Below are positions 49,890-57,379 of a stretch of DNA of 64,000 nt, one piece after another. Location of the stretch: the IMG/VR virus record IMGVR_UViG_3300031999_000006, positions 32,622 through 96,621 of that record; one strand, 5' to 3'. The notes under the pieces are model-generated. The model was not told the origin of the DNA. It saw only the letters and a program-made list of their open reading frames with translations, and ran no database searches. Each line of letters opens with the position of its first letter. The first letter of the stretch is position 1. This stretch comes from a virus. The position numbers and the translations under genes were made by a program.

Positions 49890-50146
49890 TTTTTGGATTC
49901 CTTATCCTTGAACGACTTGTATCCCTGAGCCTGGGCAACCAAGTTCTGGTTCGGTCTGGCGATGACCCGGGCGGAGAGTTCAATGTCATTGAACGCATAG
50001 CCGAGGTCCTTCGACAGCATTTCGAGAGCCCGTTCGTTGGTTAGATCAAACCCATCCTCTACCCAGGTCTCTGAAACTCCTAGTTCAACCACCCAAGTAA
50101 ACTTTCTCTTTCCGTCCCTACCCTTGGTAATCTTTGTCTCGTCCAT
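49886..50146 (-). CDS. Hypothetical protein, 86 residues
   Basis: Beta then helix: RKFTWVVELGVSETWVEDGF and NERALEMLSKDLGYAFNDIE. No family recognised. Confidence 0.55.
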   Translation of the reverse strand: MDETKITKGRDGKRKFTWVVELGVSETWVEDGFDLTNERALEMLSKDLGYAFNDIELSARVIARPNQNLVAQAQGYKSFKDKESKK

Positions 50147-50156
50147 AATCGTCTCC

Positions 50157-50354
50157 TTATGAAACTCGTATAAGATGGGTCGTACCGGAGAAGGCCACCC
50201 TCTCTCCTACGTTCATCTTATCATAGACACCAGTATGATCCCAGAGTCGACTGGAGCCCATTAGCATATTGATCGGACACTTGGGATCACAAGGAAGGAA
50301 AAACTTGTCTATGATGTCATAGGTGAAGTTGTGGATCTGATGGAATCGTTTCAT
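50157..50354 (-). CDS. Hypothetical protein, 65 residues
   Basis: Contains LPCDPKCPINMLMGSSRLWD and VGERVAFSGTTHLIRVS. Two Cys, short beta end. Overlaps the upstream stop by 4 bases. No family recognised. Confidence 0.5.
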   Translation of the reverse strand: MKRFHQIHNFTYDIIDKFFLPCDPKCPINMLMGSSRLWDHTGVYDKMNVGERVAFSGTTHLIRVS

Positions 50355-50587
50355 CTATTCTCCAGTTCCTTTCGGTTGAGGGAGAAAACTATTGACATGC
50401 CGTACCGATGCATAGGGGAGTTCTTTGAATAGACACGGACCTCTTCTACGCCTGCCTGATGATTGTATTGGTACCACGCCTCGGCCTTGGCGCTCGAGAG
50501 TGTGGAAAAGCAGAAATGAAACTTCCCTCTACTTTCTCCAGTATACCGAATTGTGACTTTGTAACCGACCAGATATTGAGTTACCAT
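50351..50587 (-). CDS. Hypothetical protein, 78 residues
   Basis: ATG 50587 has GGAGGCATA and overlaps the preceding stop (TAATG). YKVTIRYTGESRGKFHFCFS and VEEVRVYSKNSPMHRYGM; the latter resembles a segment of the 47231-47716 product. A small beta domain. Confidence 0.6.
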   Translation of the reverse strand: MVTQYLVGYKVTIRYTGESRGKFHFCFSTLSSAKAEAWYQYNHQAGVEEVRVYSKNSPMHRYGMSIVFSLNRKELENR

Positions 50588-50781
50588 TATGCCTCCTTCT
50601 TCTTCAGTTCCGAGACGAGGACGGTATCCACCATCACCCCATTGGAACGTGGTCGTGAAAGGGCAACAACACAAAGGGAGCCCGGTAAGGGAAGATCGTG
50701 ATCATTAATAATCCGATAGACGGTGCCCGCCTCTCCGCCAGGTAGGAGAACTTTATCTCCTATCTTGAGTTCGTTACTCAT
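50587..50781 (-). CDS. Hypothetical SH3-like protein, 64 residues
   Basis: MSNELKIGDKVLLPGGEAGT and VDTVLVSELKKKEA suggest a small beta barrel. First gene after the promoter at 50802-50831, with a GAGGAGATACCA site. Confidence 0.6.
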   Translation of the reverse strand: MSNELKIGDKVLLPGGEAGTVYRIINDHDLPLPGSLCVVALSRPRSNGVMVDTVLVSELKKKEA

Positions 50782-50801
50782 TGGTATCTCCTCATGCTCA
50801 T

Positions 50802-50831
50802 ATTATATAGGATTACTTTTCTCAGTGTCAA
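50802..50831 (-). promoter_or_regulatory. Consensus early promoter (cassette copy 3, 18-base spacer)
   Basis: TTGACA (50831-50826), 18 bases, TATAAT (50807-50802). Shares the ACTGAGAAAA-type spacer start with the other copies but has a shorter leader. The -35 lies inside the last codons of the upstream gene. Confidence 0.85.
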
Positions 50832-51051
50832 GGATGGTGGTATCCTCTGGAAGCCAGTAGAATTTTCTATATCCAGGCCTATTAGTAGGAATGTCAACTC
50901 GATAATAAAGGACACCAGCCAGATCGGTGACCGCCATTATGATTCCGGTTCCATGCTTGTTGACTTCATAGTTCGACTTGGTAAAGTATCTGGGGGCAAG
51001 ATGGAATGCTCTTTTCCCGATGTTTGCTAAAAGCTCCGACTTATTGATCAT
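50803..51051 (-). CDS. Hypothetical protein, 82 residues
   Basis: ATG 51051 with GGGAGAGTGAAG before it. LLANIGKRAFHLAPRYFTKS and VLYYRVDIPTNRPGYRKFYW. Its stop (TAA) is formed inside the promoter that follows. No family recognised. Confidence 0.55.
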   Translation of the reverse strand: MINKSELLANIGKRAFHLAPRYFTKSNYEVNKHGTGIIMAVTDLAGVLYYRVDIPTNRPGYRKFYWLPEDTTILDTEKSNPI

Positions 51052-51053
51052 CT

Positions 51054-52382
51054 TCACTCTCCCTGATAGGGTTGCTCATGCTGGAGTCCCTCAAAGGTCA
51101 GTCGGGTTATGGAAGTTTCTTTCCAACTATGCCACTCCTTGTGCTCCTTCACCGTGGCCTTTTTGATCAGGACCGCTTCTCCGATCTCGACCTTTTTGTA
51201 ATTGGTCTGATAACCTTCCTTCGTATAGACCTTAATCTCGTGATTGAGAACCGTCCCGGTGAACCAAGTGAAAACGAAGTTATCCTTTTTAAACTTATAA
51301 AGGCGAGAGGGGCCCCACGGACTGTCGAAGGGACCATAGACGCCAATGAGTTCAACTTCGCCGATAGGTAATCTTTTCCCAACTTCTCCAAAGTATTCAC
51401 TAAAGATATAATCTGCAACTTTCCTAGCTTGATCTGTAGCTCTACGATAGGCGGCAACCATTGAGCAAGCAAAGCCGAACCGACGGAAAGTAGTAACTCC
51501 AGCTTTCGCAATGATGCTCAGATTGTAAAGGTAATCATCTCCAGTTACTTCGTTCTGAGGAAGGTTGCTAGCCCATTTAATAATTTGATCAGTCTCGGCC
51601 ATCATCTCCTTCGTGTAGATAAGTTTCTCATCATGCCCAGTGGGATCGGGCGCAAAGTAATCTCCCACCCTATCCGCAGTAGCACGTCCCGATCCTGTTT
51701 CTGCCTTTGATCGGGATAACCATCCGTAGGCCGCAATGGCCGCGATAGTGTGGGCCAGGACCTGGGAGAGTTCAAAGTACTCTTCCTCATAATGTCCACC
51801 GCCCCAACTATACTCCTCAGCATCGTCCGCCATGCGGAAGACCGCTAGGAAGTACTCGGCATACGAGGCGGCATGCTCAGGATTCTCATGCCCCAAGAAA
51901 TCACGAAGGCACTGACGACCGACCTGTTTGTGTACGCCTTCATCATTCCGGACAATGAAGGTATCCCGGCGCCAGAGTTTTTTGTGACAGTGATCGCAAG
52001 TATAACGATCGGCATCCCGGAACTCAATCGGAATCTCATAACCAGGCAGGGTCTTGACTGCGGTACCGATGGTTTCGTCATGCTCCAACTTGGCGACGAA
52101 GGTCCACCCGGACAACTTGGGCGTATCACCCCAAACCTTAATAGTGCGCCACTTGATCAGGCGCTTGTCTTCCTTGATCTCATCGCCGCCCTGATCATAG
52201 GCACCCTTAATAATGATGGGCGGAGCCTGCTTGATCGCCTCACTGATAACTTCGTAGCCGACCTCTCCGCAGTTCAACTTTTTAGAGCGCTTCAGGATCT
52301 TGAGGAATCGTTCCTCAAAGAGGCGCCAATTACAATCCGGGATCTCGAAGATTCGTTCCTCTTTGATCGGCTGGTCGTTCAT
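51054..52382 (-). CDS. Large conserved hypothetical protein with zinc finger
   Basis: 442 residues from ATG 52382 (TGATG overlap). The finger YTCDHCHKKLWRRDTFIVRN followed by GVHKQVGRQCLRDFLGH is a pattern I know from plasmid and phage proteins of unknown function. A later helical region (IAAIAAYGWLSRSKAETGSG) and a beta-rich OB-like C-terminus (VFTWFTGTVLNHEIKVYTKE) follow. DNA or RNA binding is plausible. Confidence 0.65.
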   Translation of the reverse strand: MNDQPIKEERIFEIPDCNWRLFEERFLKILKRSKKLNCGEVGYEVISEAIKQAPPIIIKGAYDQGGDEIKEDKRLIKWRTIKVWGDTPKLSGWTFVAKLEHDETIGTAVKTLPGYEIPIEFRDADRYTCDHCHKKLWRRDTFIVRNDEGVHKQVGRQCLRDFLGHENPEHAASYAEYFLAVFRMADDAEEYSWGGGHYEEEYFELSQVLAHTIAAIAAYGWLSRSKAETGSGRATADRVGDYFAPDPTGHDEKLIYTKEMMAETDQIIKWASNLPQNEVTGDDYLYNLSIIAKAGVTTFRRFGFACSMVAAYRRATDQARKVADYIFSEYFGEVGKRLPIGEVELIGVYGPFDSPWGPSRLYKFKKDNFVFTWFTGTVLNHEIKVYTKEGYQTNYKKVEIGEAVLIKKATVKEHKEWHSWKETSITRLTFEGLQHEQPYQGE

Positions 52383-52942
52383 CACTTAATCCCCTTGGCT
52401 CCGTGCTTCTCAACCAGGTCATTATAGCGCATGAGCCACCGGGCAGATATCTGATAGTACCTCTCTGCCTTCGCCTTCAGACCCTTCTCACTGGCCTCGT
52501 TGGCCCTGCACAACCATTGGGCGGAGAACTGATAGGCGCGTTCGGCCTTGGCATCAATGAGGGGGGAGGAAGCTGGTGCCAATTGTTCATCGGCAGAGGC
52601 GGAATTCTCCGCCCCGGGTGCCAGCCCCTCACGACCCCTGCTCTCAGGACCAATCAATCCAGTTAGGCGCGAGGATTCGAGCGCCGACTGATCCTGAGAG
52701 GAGGAGCCATGATTGACTCTTACTTCCCGCTCCTCAACAACGACCACCGGGTCACCATCGGCTCGGCGGGTCTGAAGGCGAACGACCAGGAGTGCAGGAC
52801 CAAAGGCGCTGGTTTTGAAAACGCGCTCAACTACTGCTAGTTCGTTGGTTTCAATGATGACCACATGGTCGCCATGATTGATCTTGTTGATCAAGTTATC
52901 TCCGATAGTCCGCGATGGATCGTAAGTCACGAAATTATCCAT
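52382..52942 (-). CDS. Hypothetical protein with duplicated helical C-terminal repeat
   Basis: 186 residues. N-terminal beta domain (HGDHVVIIETNELAVVERVF), a Ser/Ala-rich linker, then two copies of a 22-residue unit: KAERAYQFSAQWLCRANEA and KAERYYQISARWLMRYNDL. The repeats look like a helical hairpin. No family recognised. Confidence 0.6.
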   Translation of the reverse strand: MDNFVTYDPSRTIGDNLINKINHGDHVVIIETNELAVVERVFKTSAFGPALLVVRLQTRRADGDPVVVVEEREVRVNHGSSSQDQSALESSRLTGLIGPESRGREGLAPGAENSASADEQLAPASSPLIDAKAERAYQFSAQWLCRANEASEKGLKAKAERYYQISARWLMRYNDLVEKHGAKGIK

Positions 52943-52944
52943 GG

Positions 52945-53421
52945 TCAGACTCCCTTCGCAAGCGCAAACGATTCGGCGAAGAACTCCTCAACGTTCTTCT
53001 CACTATACTTCGTGGGGAAGGAAACCAACCCCTTCTTGGCCTGATCAAAAAGTTCCTCAACGTCCTTACGTTCACTCTGCGTCAACCGAAGGAACCAAAC
53101 TGCATGACCAATCTCATGAAGGATGTTATACTCGGTCACCACCACACCAGGAGTTGCACGAAGGAGGATCCGACCACCATCACTCTCACACATCCCCAAA
53201 GCACTCTTCGGCCGATATCCGGAGAGTTCAGTTGCCCACTCATCTTCTGAAGTAATGATCCGAATTTCCCAGATGCACCGCCGATCCCACCCACTCAATT
53301 TATTGATACTTTGCCGGATGGTTTGTTCCGAAACTGAATCGGCTCCAATGATCAAAGGATGCTTTGCAAATCCAAAAAGGAAAAGGCTTAGGCTCAGGAC
53401 CTGAAGGATTTCTTTTACCAT
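52945..53421 (-). CDS. Putative exported zinc metallopeptidase (HEIGH)
   Basis: 158 residues from ATG 53421; the promoter at 53453-53481 excludes the longer frame. The N-terminus MVKEILQVLSLSLFLFGFAK looks like a signal or anchor segment. YNILHEIGHAVWFLRL (HExxH) and EEFFAESFALA supply zincin ligands. An envelope-acting protease or hydrolase, or an enzyme acting on a host cell-surface target, is possible. First gene of its operon. Confidence 0.6.
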   Translation of the reverse strand: MVKEILQVLSLSLFLFGFAKHPLIIGADSVSEQTIRQSINKLSGWDRRCIWEIRIITSEDEWATELSGYRPKSALGMCESDGGRILLRATPGVVVTEYNILHEIGHAVWFLRLTQSERKDVEELFDQAKKGLVSFPTKYSEKNVEEFFAESFALAKGV

Positions 53422-53452
53422 CTTTGCCTTTCTCATTTTCATCCTCACTATT

Positions 53453-53481
53453 ATTATATATGATGGTTTTCTAAGTGTCAA
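53453..53481 (-). promoter_or_regulatory. Consensus early promoter (cassette copy 4)
   Basis: TTGACA (53481-53476), 17 bases, TATAAT (53458-53453), followed by AATAGTGAGGATGA and a GGCAAAGATG start like copies 1 and 2. It begins the early region after the tail module. The 93 bases upstream (53482-53574) are AT-rich without a gene or clear terminator. Confidence 0.9.
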
Positions 53482-53574
53482 GCATTACTTTCCTAAAATG
53501 GGTACTATAAACTATTGATAAGAAAGAGAATAGAAAATATTTTCAATTTCCTTTGATCATGTCCCCAGAGTCCC

Positions 53575-53880
53575 CTAAAAAATAGGTAGTTCAGGGGAGT
53601 TACCCATGGGCTCAGGATACCGTACCTTTGGTCGCCTGATCACCTCTCGCCTCAGATTTTCTCGGATAACATCAAGGAACCCATCGAGTTCGGACTTGAC
53701 CTTTCGTAGTGAATGAATAGCCTCCTCATAGACAGTGCCGATGCCCACAAACTTACCATAGGAGGGACCGAACTTTGTAGTTAAATCCTGGTTCCTTTTT
53801 CGGCACTCCTCAAGTACGGCATTGATAAACTTGACCTGACTAAGTGCGCTTCGTTCCGCCTCTTCGATTGAGCAATTCAT
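53575..53880 (-). CDS. Hypothetical protein, end of tail module
   Basis: 101 residues, helical: EEAERSALSQVKFINAVLEE and ELDGFLDVIRENLRREVIRR, ending PMGNSPELPIF. One base from the upstream holin-like gene. No family recognised. Confidence 0.55.
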   Translation of the reverse strand: MNCSIEEAERSALSQVKFINAVLEECRKRNQDLTTKFGPSYGKFVGIGTVYEEAIHSLRKVKSELDGFLDVIRENLRREVIRRPKVRYPEPMGNSPELPIF

Positions 53881-53881
53881 A

Positions 53882-54184
53882 TTAGTTCCCTCCGAATAGT
53901 TTTAACTTCAACAACGCCGAAACAAGAAATAGAAGTATGGCTGATGCGAACCCACCCACTGCTCCATACATACCATTCTTGACCTTCTGTACTGCTTTTT
54001 GGATAGCAATTTCTTGTTGTATATCTTCAACCGCTTGCTTTACTTCACAAATACATTCGTGATTGCTTTTTAGTGAACCAATAATAGCGGTAATGTTTTC
54101 ATTCGCTACCCTTAGTGCTTCCTCAGCTCGTCCTTTAAATTCAGCGACTTCCCGCAGGTAACGTTCAAATTCTTCTGGTGCCAT
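53882..54184 (-). CDS. XhlA-like coiled-coil membrane protein (possible holin partner)
   Basis: 100 residues from ATG 54184. A long helix (PEEFERYLREVAEFKGRAEE to QQEIAIQKAVQKV) is followed by one hydrophobic span GAVGGFASAILLFLVSALL near the C-terminus. This layout is that of XhlA/hemolysin-type lysis proteins that sit next to holins. Confidence 0.6.
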   Translation of the reverse strand: MAPEEFERYLREVAEFKGRAEEALRVANENITAIIGSLKSNHECICEVKQAVEDIQQEIAIQKAVQKVKNGMYGAVGGFASAILLFLVSALLKLKLFGGN

Positions 54185-54419
54185 GTTTAACTCTCCTTTT
54201 TCTACATCCAAGAAAGGTTCCAGCTCCAGTTCCCAACGCATACGCGAGGAAGAGGGAATCTGATCCGAATGTAAGATTGAATACTTTCATAGTTCCATAC
54301 GTAATGACCATGGCCAAGATAGAGGCCAACCAGACCGAGTGACGTGATAGGGCTAGATAGTACTTTGCGATCAAAAAGTCCTGAACGACTCCGATCAAGA
54401 AGTACAGGCCAAGGATCAT
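54165..54419 (-). CDS. Small multi-span membrane protein (holin candidate)
   Basis: 84 residues from ATG 54419 with GGAGGGTCAG before it. Spans: MILGLYFLIGVVQDFLIA, VWLASILAMVITYGTMKVF and SLFLAYALGTGAGTFLG, then a basic tail CRKRRVKHGTRR. Three helices, basic end and lysis-like neighbour suit a holin. No endolysin is visible in the window. Confidence 0.6.
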   Translation of the reverse strand: MILGLYFLIGVVQDFLIAKYYLALSRHSVWLASILAMVITYGTMKVFNLTFGSDSLFLAYALGTGAGTFLGCRKRRVKHGTRRI

Positions 54420-54452
54420 CTGACCCTCCTTCAACATTTGTTTTCTGTACCA

Positions 54453-55703
54453 TTAGTCCCTCAAGTCCCAATACCAGTTTGTCGCAATTTGAAGATCGTC
54501 GAAATCAAGGTTAATACGAGCCGCCGTGCCCGTGGTATTACAATAAAAGGATACCTGAGTCCACAACTCACTCATGGTTCGACATGCCTTTGGAGCACCC
54601 ATCTGAACTCCATCAATGAAAACGAGTGCGTAGGGATTGGCCGCTCCTCCGACAATGAACAAGTCAACTTCGTACCACTGATTATTGTTTATGGGATTCA
54701 CTAACGAGATGATAGCCGTCCCAGTCCAAAAGGCCAAACTACCACCACTCACACTATTAAAATAAACCTGAGCGCAATCGGCATTGGATAATGTCCCAAT
54801 CTGAAATCCCTTTGTTCCCACCGTTTTATCTGACGTTCTCATTTTACAGTGGAAACGAGTCCCAAACGCGAGGCCCCAGGGCCATGCCGCACCAGTCAAT
54901 ATCCAACACCGTGAAGTCCCCTCTGTAACTGTATCACCATCGAGCTGTCCCATCTTATCCGCACCAGCATTAACGACAACCTTCGCCGTGGTATCCCCAA
55001 TTAAACTAGCATCCCATGCCGCAAAGTTAGTATAGGAACCTTGTCCAAGAATATTGGCAGTATTAAGCCCGTCGAATAGCTCACTAATAAGAGTACGCAT
55101 TCCTGGTTTAAGCCAGGTCCCAGCCCCACTCAAGAAGCTCTCGGTATCTCCGTCTCGCTTCGGAGCAAGGCCATGGAGTGTCGGCGAAACATCAAGGTCT
55201 GTGTTATCGTCCGGAGCGGCTAAATCGTCCAGCTTGATCGCATCAGCACCCCCACCACTTTCGTGTTGTGCCTTATGTAACGCGTCGGCAAACGCTGAGG
55301 CATGCTCTCCATCAACCTTGTCTGAATCACCTACCTGAGAGATAATGTCTCCACCGCCATGCTGATGGGAGACAGGAGCAAAGTCAGCAGCATGGTCTCC
55401 ATCGACCGTATCAGCATCCCCCGCCTCAGTGGCATAGTCAGACGCATCCACCACACCATCGTCGTTGGTATCGTAGATGGCCTTCATCATGTCGCCTGCA
55501 CCAGCGGCGGCAAACTCAAGACCATCTACAGTCGCCTTTACCACAACAACCTTTCCACCTTCCCCAACATAACTATTTGGAACATCCGTCAGGTCAGTAA
55601 AGGCAGATGCGCCACCCCCTATTGCCTTTATTCTTTTTAGATAGTTCTGTAGAATGCGATCAAGCTCCGCCTCAGTAATGAACCGCTCTCTGCTTCCAGG
55701 CAT
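54453..55703 (-). CDS. Tail fibre / receptor-binding protein
   Basis: 416 residues. After an N-terminal helix (EAELDRILQNYLKRIKAIGG) come fibre repeats of the type DTVDGDHAADFAPVSHQHGG and DKVDGEHASAFADALHK, and a calcium-loop-like DTNDDGVVDASDY. The C-terminal ~200 residues (ISELFDGLNTANILGQGSYT onward) look like a concanavalin/laminin-G-type lectin domain, with VDLFIVGGAANPYALVFIDG. Probably binds host surface sugars. It directly follows the radical SAM gene. Confidence 0.75.
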   Translation of the reverse strand: MPGSRERFITEAELDRILQNYLKRIKAIGGGASAFTDLTDVPNSYVGEGGKVVVVKATVDGLEFAAAGAGDMMKAIYDTNDDGVVDASDYATEAGDADTVDGDHAADFAPVSHQHGGGDIISQVGDSDKVDGEHASAFADALHKAQHESGGGADAIKLDDLAAPDDNTDLDVSPTLHGLAPKRDGDTESFLSGAGTWLKPGMRTLISELFDGLNTANILGQGSYTNFAAWDASLIGDTTAKVVVNAGADKMGQLDGDTVTEGTSRCWILTGAAWPWGLAFGTRFHCKMRTSDKTVGTKGFQIGTLSNADCAQVYFNSVSGGSLAFWTGTAIISLVNPINNNQWYEVDLFIVGGAANPYALVFIDGVQMGAPKACRTMSELWTQVSFYCNTTGTAARINLDFDDLQIATNWYWDLRD

Positions 55704-55705
55704 TG

Positions 55706-57046
55706 TTATCTCTCGCTAGGTTGATCTTCACACGTACCAGGTTTCTTATATTTCTTTCCCCAAAGTTCACCTGTACGAGCAAGTGTGACCAAGGATATCT
55801 CCGCCCACATTCTCTGAAACTTACAATGGTTGGTGAGAATCATCTTACGATCACCCGTGCACTGAAAGTTCATCGCATTACATCCACCCCGACAACGCCA
55901 ACGAGCAACACAATCGTCACACTTGAACCCCGAGGTGGGATCAGGATACATATACTCTCTCTTGAGATCCTGAACCTCAGCCAGTTTATGCTCATCAAAC
56001 CCTTTCCAAATATCACCTATCGCCAGTGATGGATCCGAGAACGAGGCGTATCGTTGGCAGGCAAACAACTTCCCTTCGGAATCAACGCCTACCACTCCTC
56101 GTGCAATTCCGCAAACGTGGCCGGTTTGTTCTTGGGCTCCGAGGAATCCAAGTCCATCCTCAATAAACTTCATCCAGATAGGCAGACCCGCCCGCCTTCG
56201 TTCTACATAAATCTCGGCAAGATTCTCATACATTAACCGGGCCTCTTGAAGGCTCTCATCTGTCCAATCCGCCTCGTAAGCCACCTCAGTAGCCACAATA
56301 TACAACCCCTTGCTATGAAACCAGCGAAGGTCAGCCAACCAGTCTGCTACCGTATCAGGGGTAATGGTCGGACGTATTTCCGGAGTTGGATAATACTCCA
56401 GGATCAAATCCAACGGAATAAGATGATGGGAGTTTCCCCCACCAACTGTCTTCCTATGATGATCATGAGTCTCGGGACGACCATCAATACTGAAGAGAGG
56501 AACCATCTCCCACTTCTTCATGAACTCCAAACGCTCCCGATTGAGAAGGGTTGCGTTGGTGGTCATGCCCCAACGAACTTTCCGTCCATACAACTTATTG
56601 TAATAGTCAGAGAACTCCTCTACAAATTGAGTGAGACTGTCCCACTCAACCGTTGGCTCTCCTCCGAAGAATTGAATACTGATGTCATGAGCGCCCAACC
56701 GTTTGTCTTCCTCCTCGGTGAGAAAGACTTTCAGCCGATCAAGCATTTCCTTAGTTGCGGAGATCGGTTTCTTCGTTGCGTAACAATAGGTACAACGAAG
56801 GTTACATTCGTTCGTTAGAAAAACGAAATAGTTTGCTTCGTTCTGCCCACTAGTACCTTTGTCTTTTTGATCAGCATAGCACTTTTGGCAGTGGTAACAA
56901 TCGGCACAGTCAATGGAATCATCCTTCACGAACCACTCCTCAGGAATCTTCCCATCGGCTTGAGCCTGAAGAAACATTTCTGCGTTCACATGTTTTGCTA
57001 CCCCTTTCTCGCAATGGTAACAGTTAAGACATGCTTTATCATTCAT
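55706..57046 (-). CDS. Radical SAM/SPASM peptide maturase
   Basis: 446 residues. The radical SAM motif is FLTNECNLRCTYCYATK (C81, C85, C88), with FFGGEPTVEWDS and SIDGRPETHDHHR as in anSME-type enzymes. The C-terminal SPASM domain is canonical: CGIA, LFACQRY, then CDDCVARWRCRGGC (CxxCx5Cx3C), FQC and NHC. The first 56 residues are an extra Cys region (C6, C9, C12, C47, C50, C53, C56) with CLNCYHC and CADCYHCQKC, the motif found in the neighbouring tail protein repeats. SPASM enzymes modify peptides, for example by thioether crosslinking. Gene order (tail protein, Cys peptide, this enzyme) points to those as substrates. Confidence 0.88.
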   Translation of the reverse strand: MNDKACLNCYHCEKGVAKHVNAEMFLQAQADGKIPEEWFVKDDSIDCADCYHCQKCYADQKDKGTSGQNEANYFVFLTNECNLRCTYCYATKKPISATKEMLDRLKVFLTEEEDKRLGAHDISIQFFGGEPTVEWDSLTQFVEEFSDYYNKLYGRKVRWGMTTNATLLNRERLEFMKKWEMVPLFSIDGRPETHDHHRKTVGGGNSHHLIPLDLILEYYPTPEIRPTITPDTVADWLADLRWFHSKGLYIVATEVAYEADWTDESLQEARLMYENLAEIYVERRRAGLPIWMKFIEDGLGFLGAQEQTGHVCGIARGVVGVDSEGKLFACQRYASFSDPSLAIGDIWKGFDEHKLAEVQDLKREYMYPDPTSGFKCDDCVARWRCRGGCNAMNFQCTGDRKMILTNHCKFQRMWAEISLVTLARTGELWGKKYKKPGTCEDQPSER

Positions 57047-57055
57047 AGTTTACTC

Positions 57056-57379
57056 CTATTGGTGCGTAACACATAACTGACAATTATTACAAATCTGACA
57101 AGTGGGACACTCCCCTGAATAACACGCCGACTGGCATGTATTACAAATCTGACACGTCGAACACTGAGCCGTATAACAACTTTGACACGAATCGCATAAC
57201 TGACAAGTGGGACACTGCCCTGTATAGCAGGCGGCTTGACAGGTATTACAAAGTTCACAAGTACCACACTGTCCTGTATAGCAGGCGGCTTGACATGCCA
57301 CACAAACCTGACAACTTCCGCATACGGCGGCAAAACATGCCTGACAGGCATCACAACTCTGACATGTTGGGCAAGCCAT
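57056..57379 (-). CDS. Cys-rich six-repeat peptide (putative maturase substrate)
   Basis: 107 residues from ATG 57379, which overlaps the tail gene stop (TAATG). Apart from MA and the final THQ it consists of six units of 17-18 residues, each of the form CxxCxxCxxCxxxC or CxxCxxCxxCxxC, for example CPTCQLCDSCQSCYTAQ. That makes 30 Cys, more than a quarter of the protein, with Gln, Thr, Ala and Tyr in fixed places. No signal peptide or separate leader is visible. The spacing recalls ranthipeptide/CXXX-repeat precursors and also Cys-core beta solenoids. It is 9 bases upstream of the radical SAM gene. Confidence 0.85.
   Translation of the reverse strand: MACPTCQSCDACQACFAAVCGSCQVCVACQAACYTGQCGTCELCNTCQAACYTGQCPTCQLCDSCQSCYTAQCSTCQICNTCQSACYSGECPTCQICNNCQLCVTHQ
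57100..57360 (-). repeat. Tandem 51-54 bp coding repeats in the Cys-rich gene
   Basis: The DNA encoding the Cys units is itself repetitive. The 20-mer at 57221-57240 recurs exactly at 57275-57294, 54 bases away, so these units were duplicated recently. Others are diverged in DNA but kept in protein, so both expansion and purifying selection are visible. Not a CRISPR: units are adjacent and coding. Confidence 0.8.

Noticed and set aside
54202-54471. 89-residue frame overlapping the holin candidate
   Set aside because: The overlapping frame at 54165-54419 has a strong ribosome site and three membrane spans; this one has neither.
55706-57046. Simple sulfatase maturase (anSME) acting on a host or phage sulfatase
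   Set aside because: No sulfatase gene or CxPxR motif is present in the window, while Cys-repeat substrates are adjacent; kept only as an alternative.
57043-57354. Alternative 103-residue frame across the Cys-repeat gene, rich in Val/Arg repeats
   Set aside because: It is a frame shadow of the tandem repeats. The Cys frame has the TAATG start and the same unit as the tail protein.
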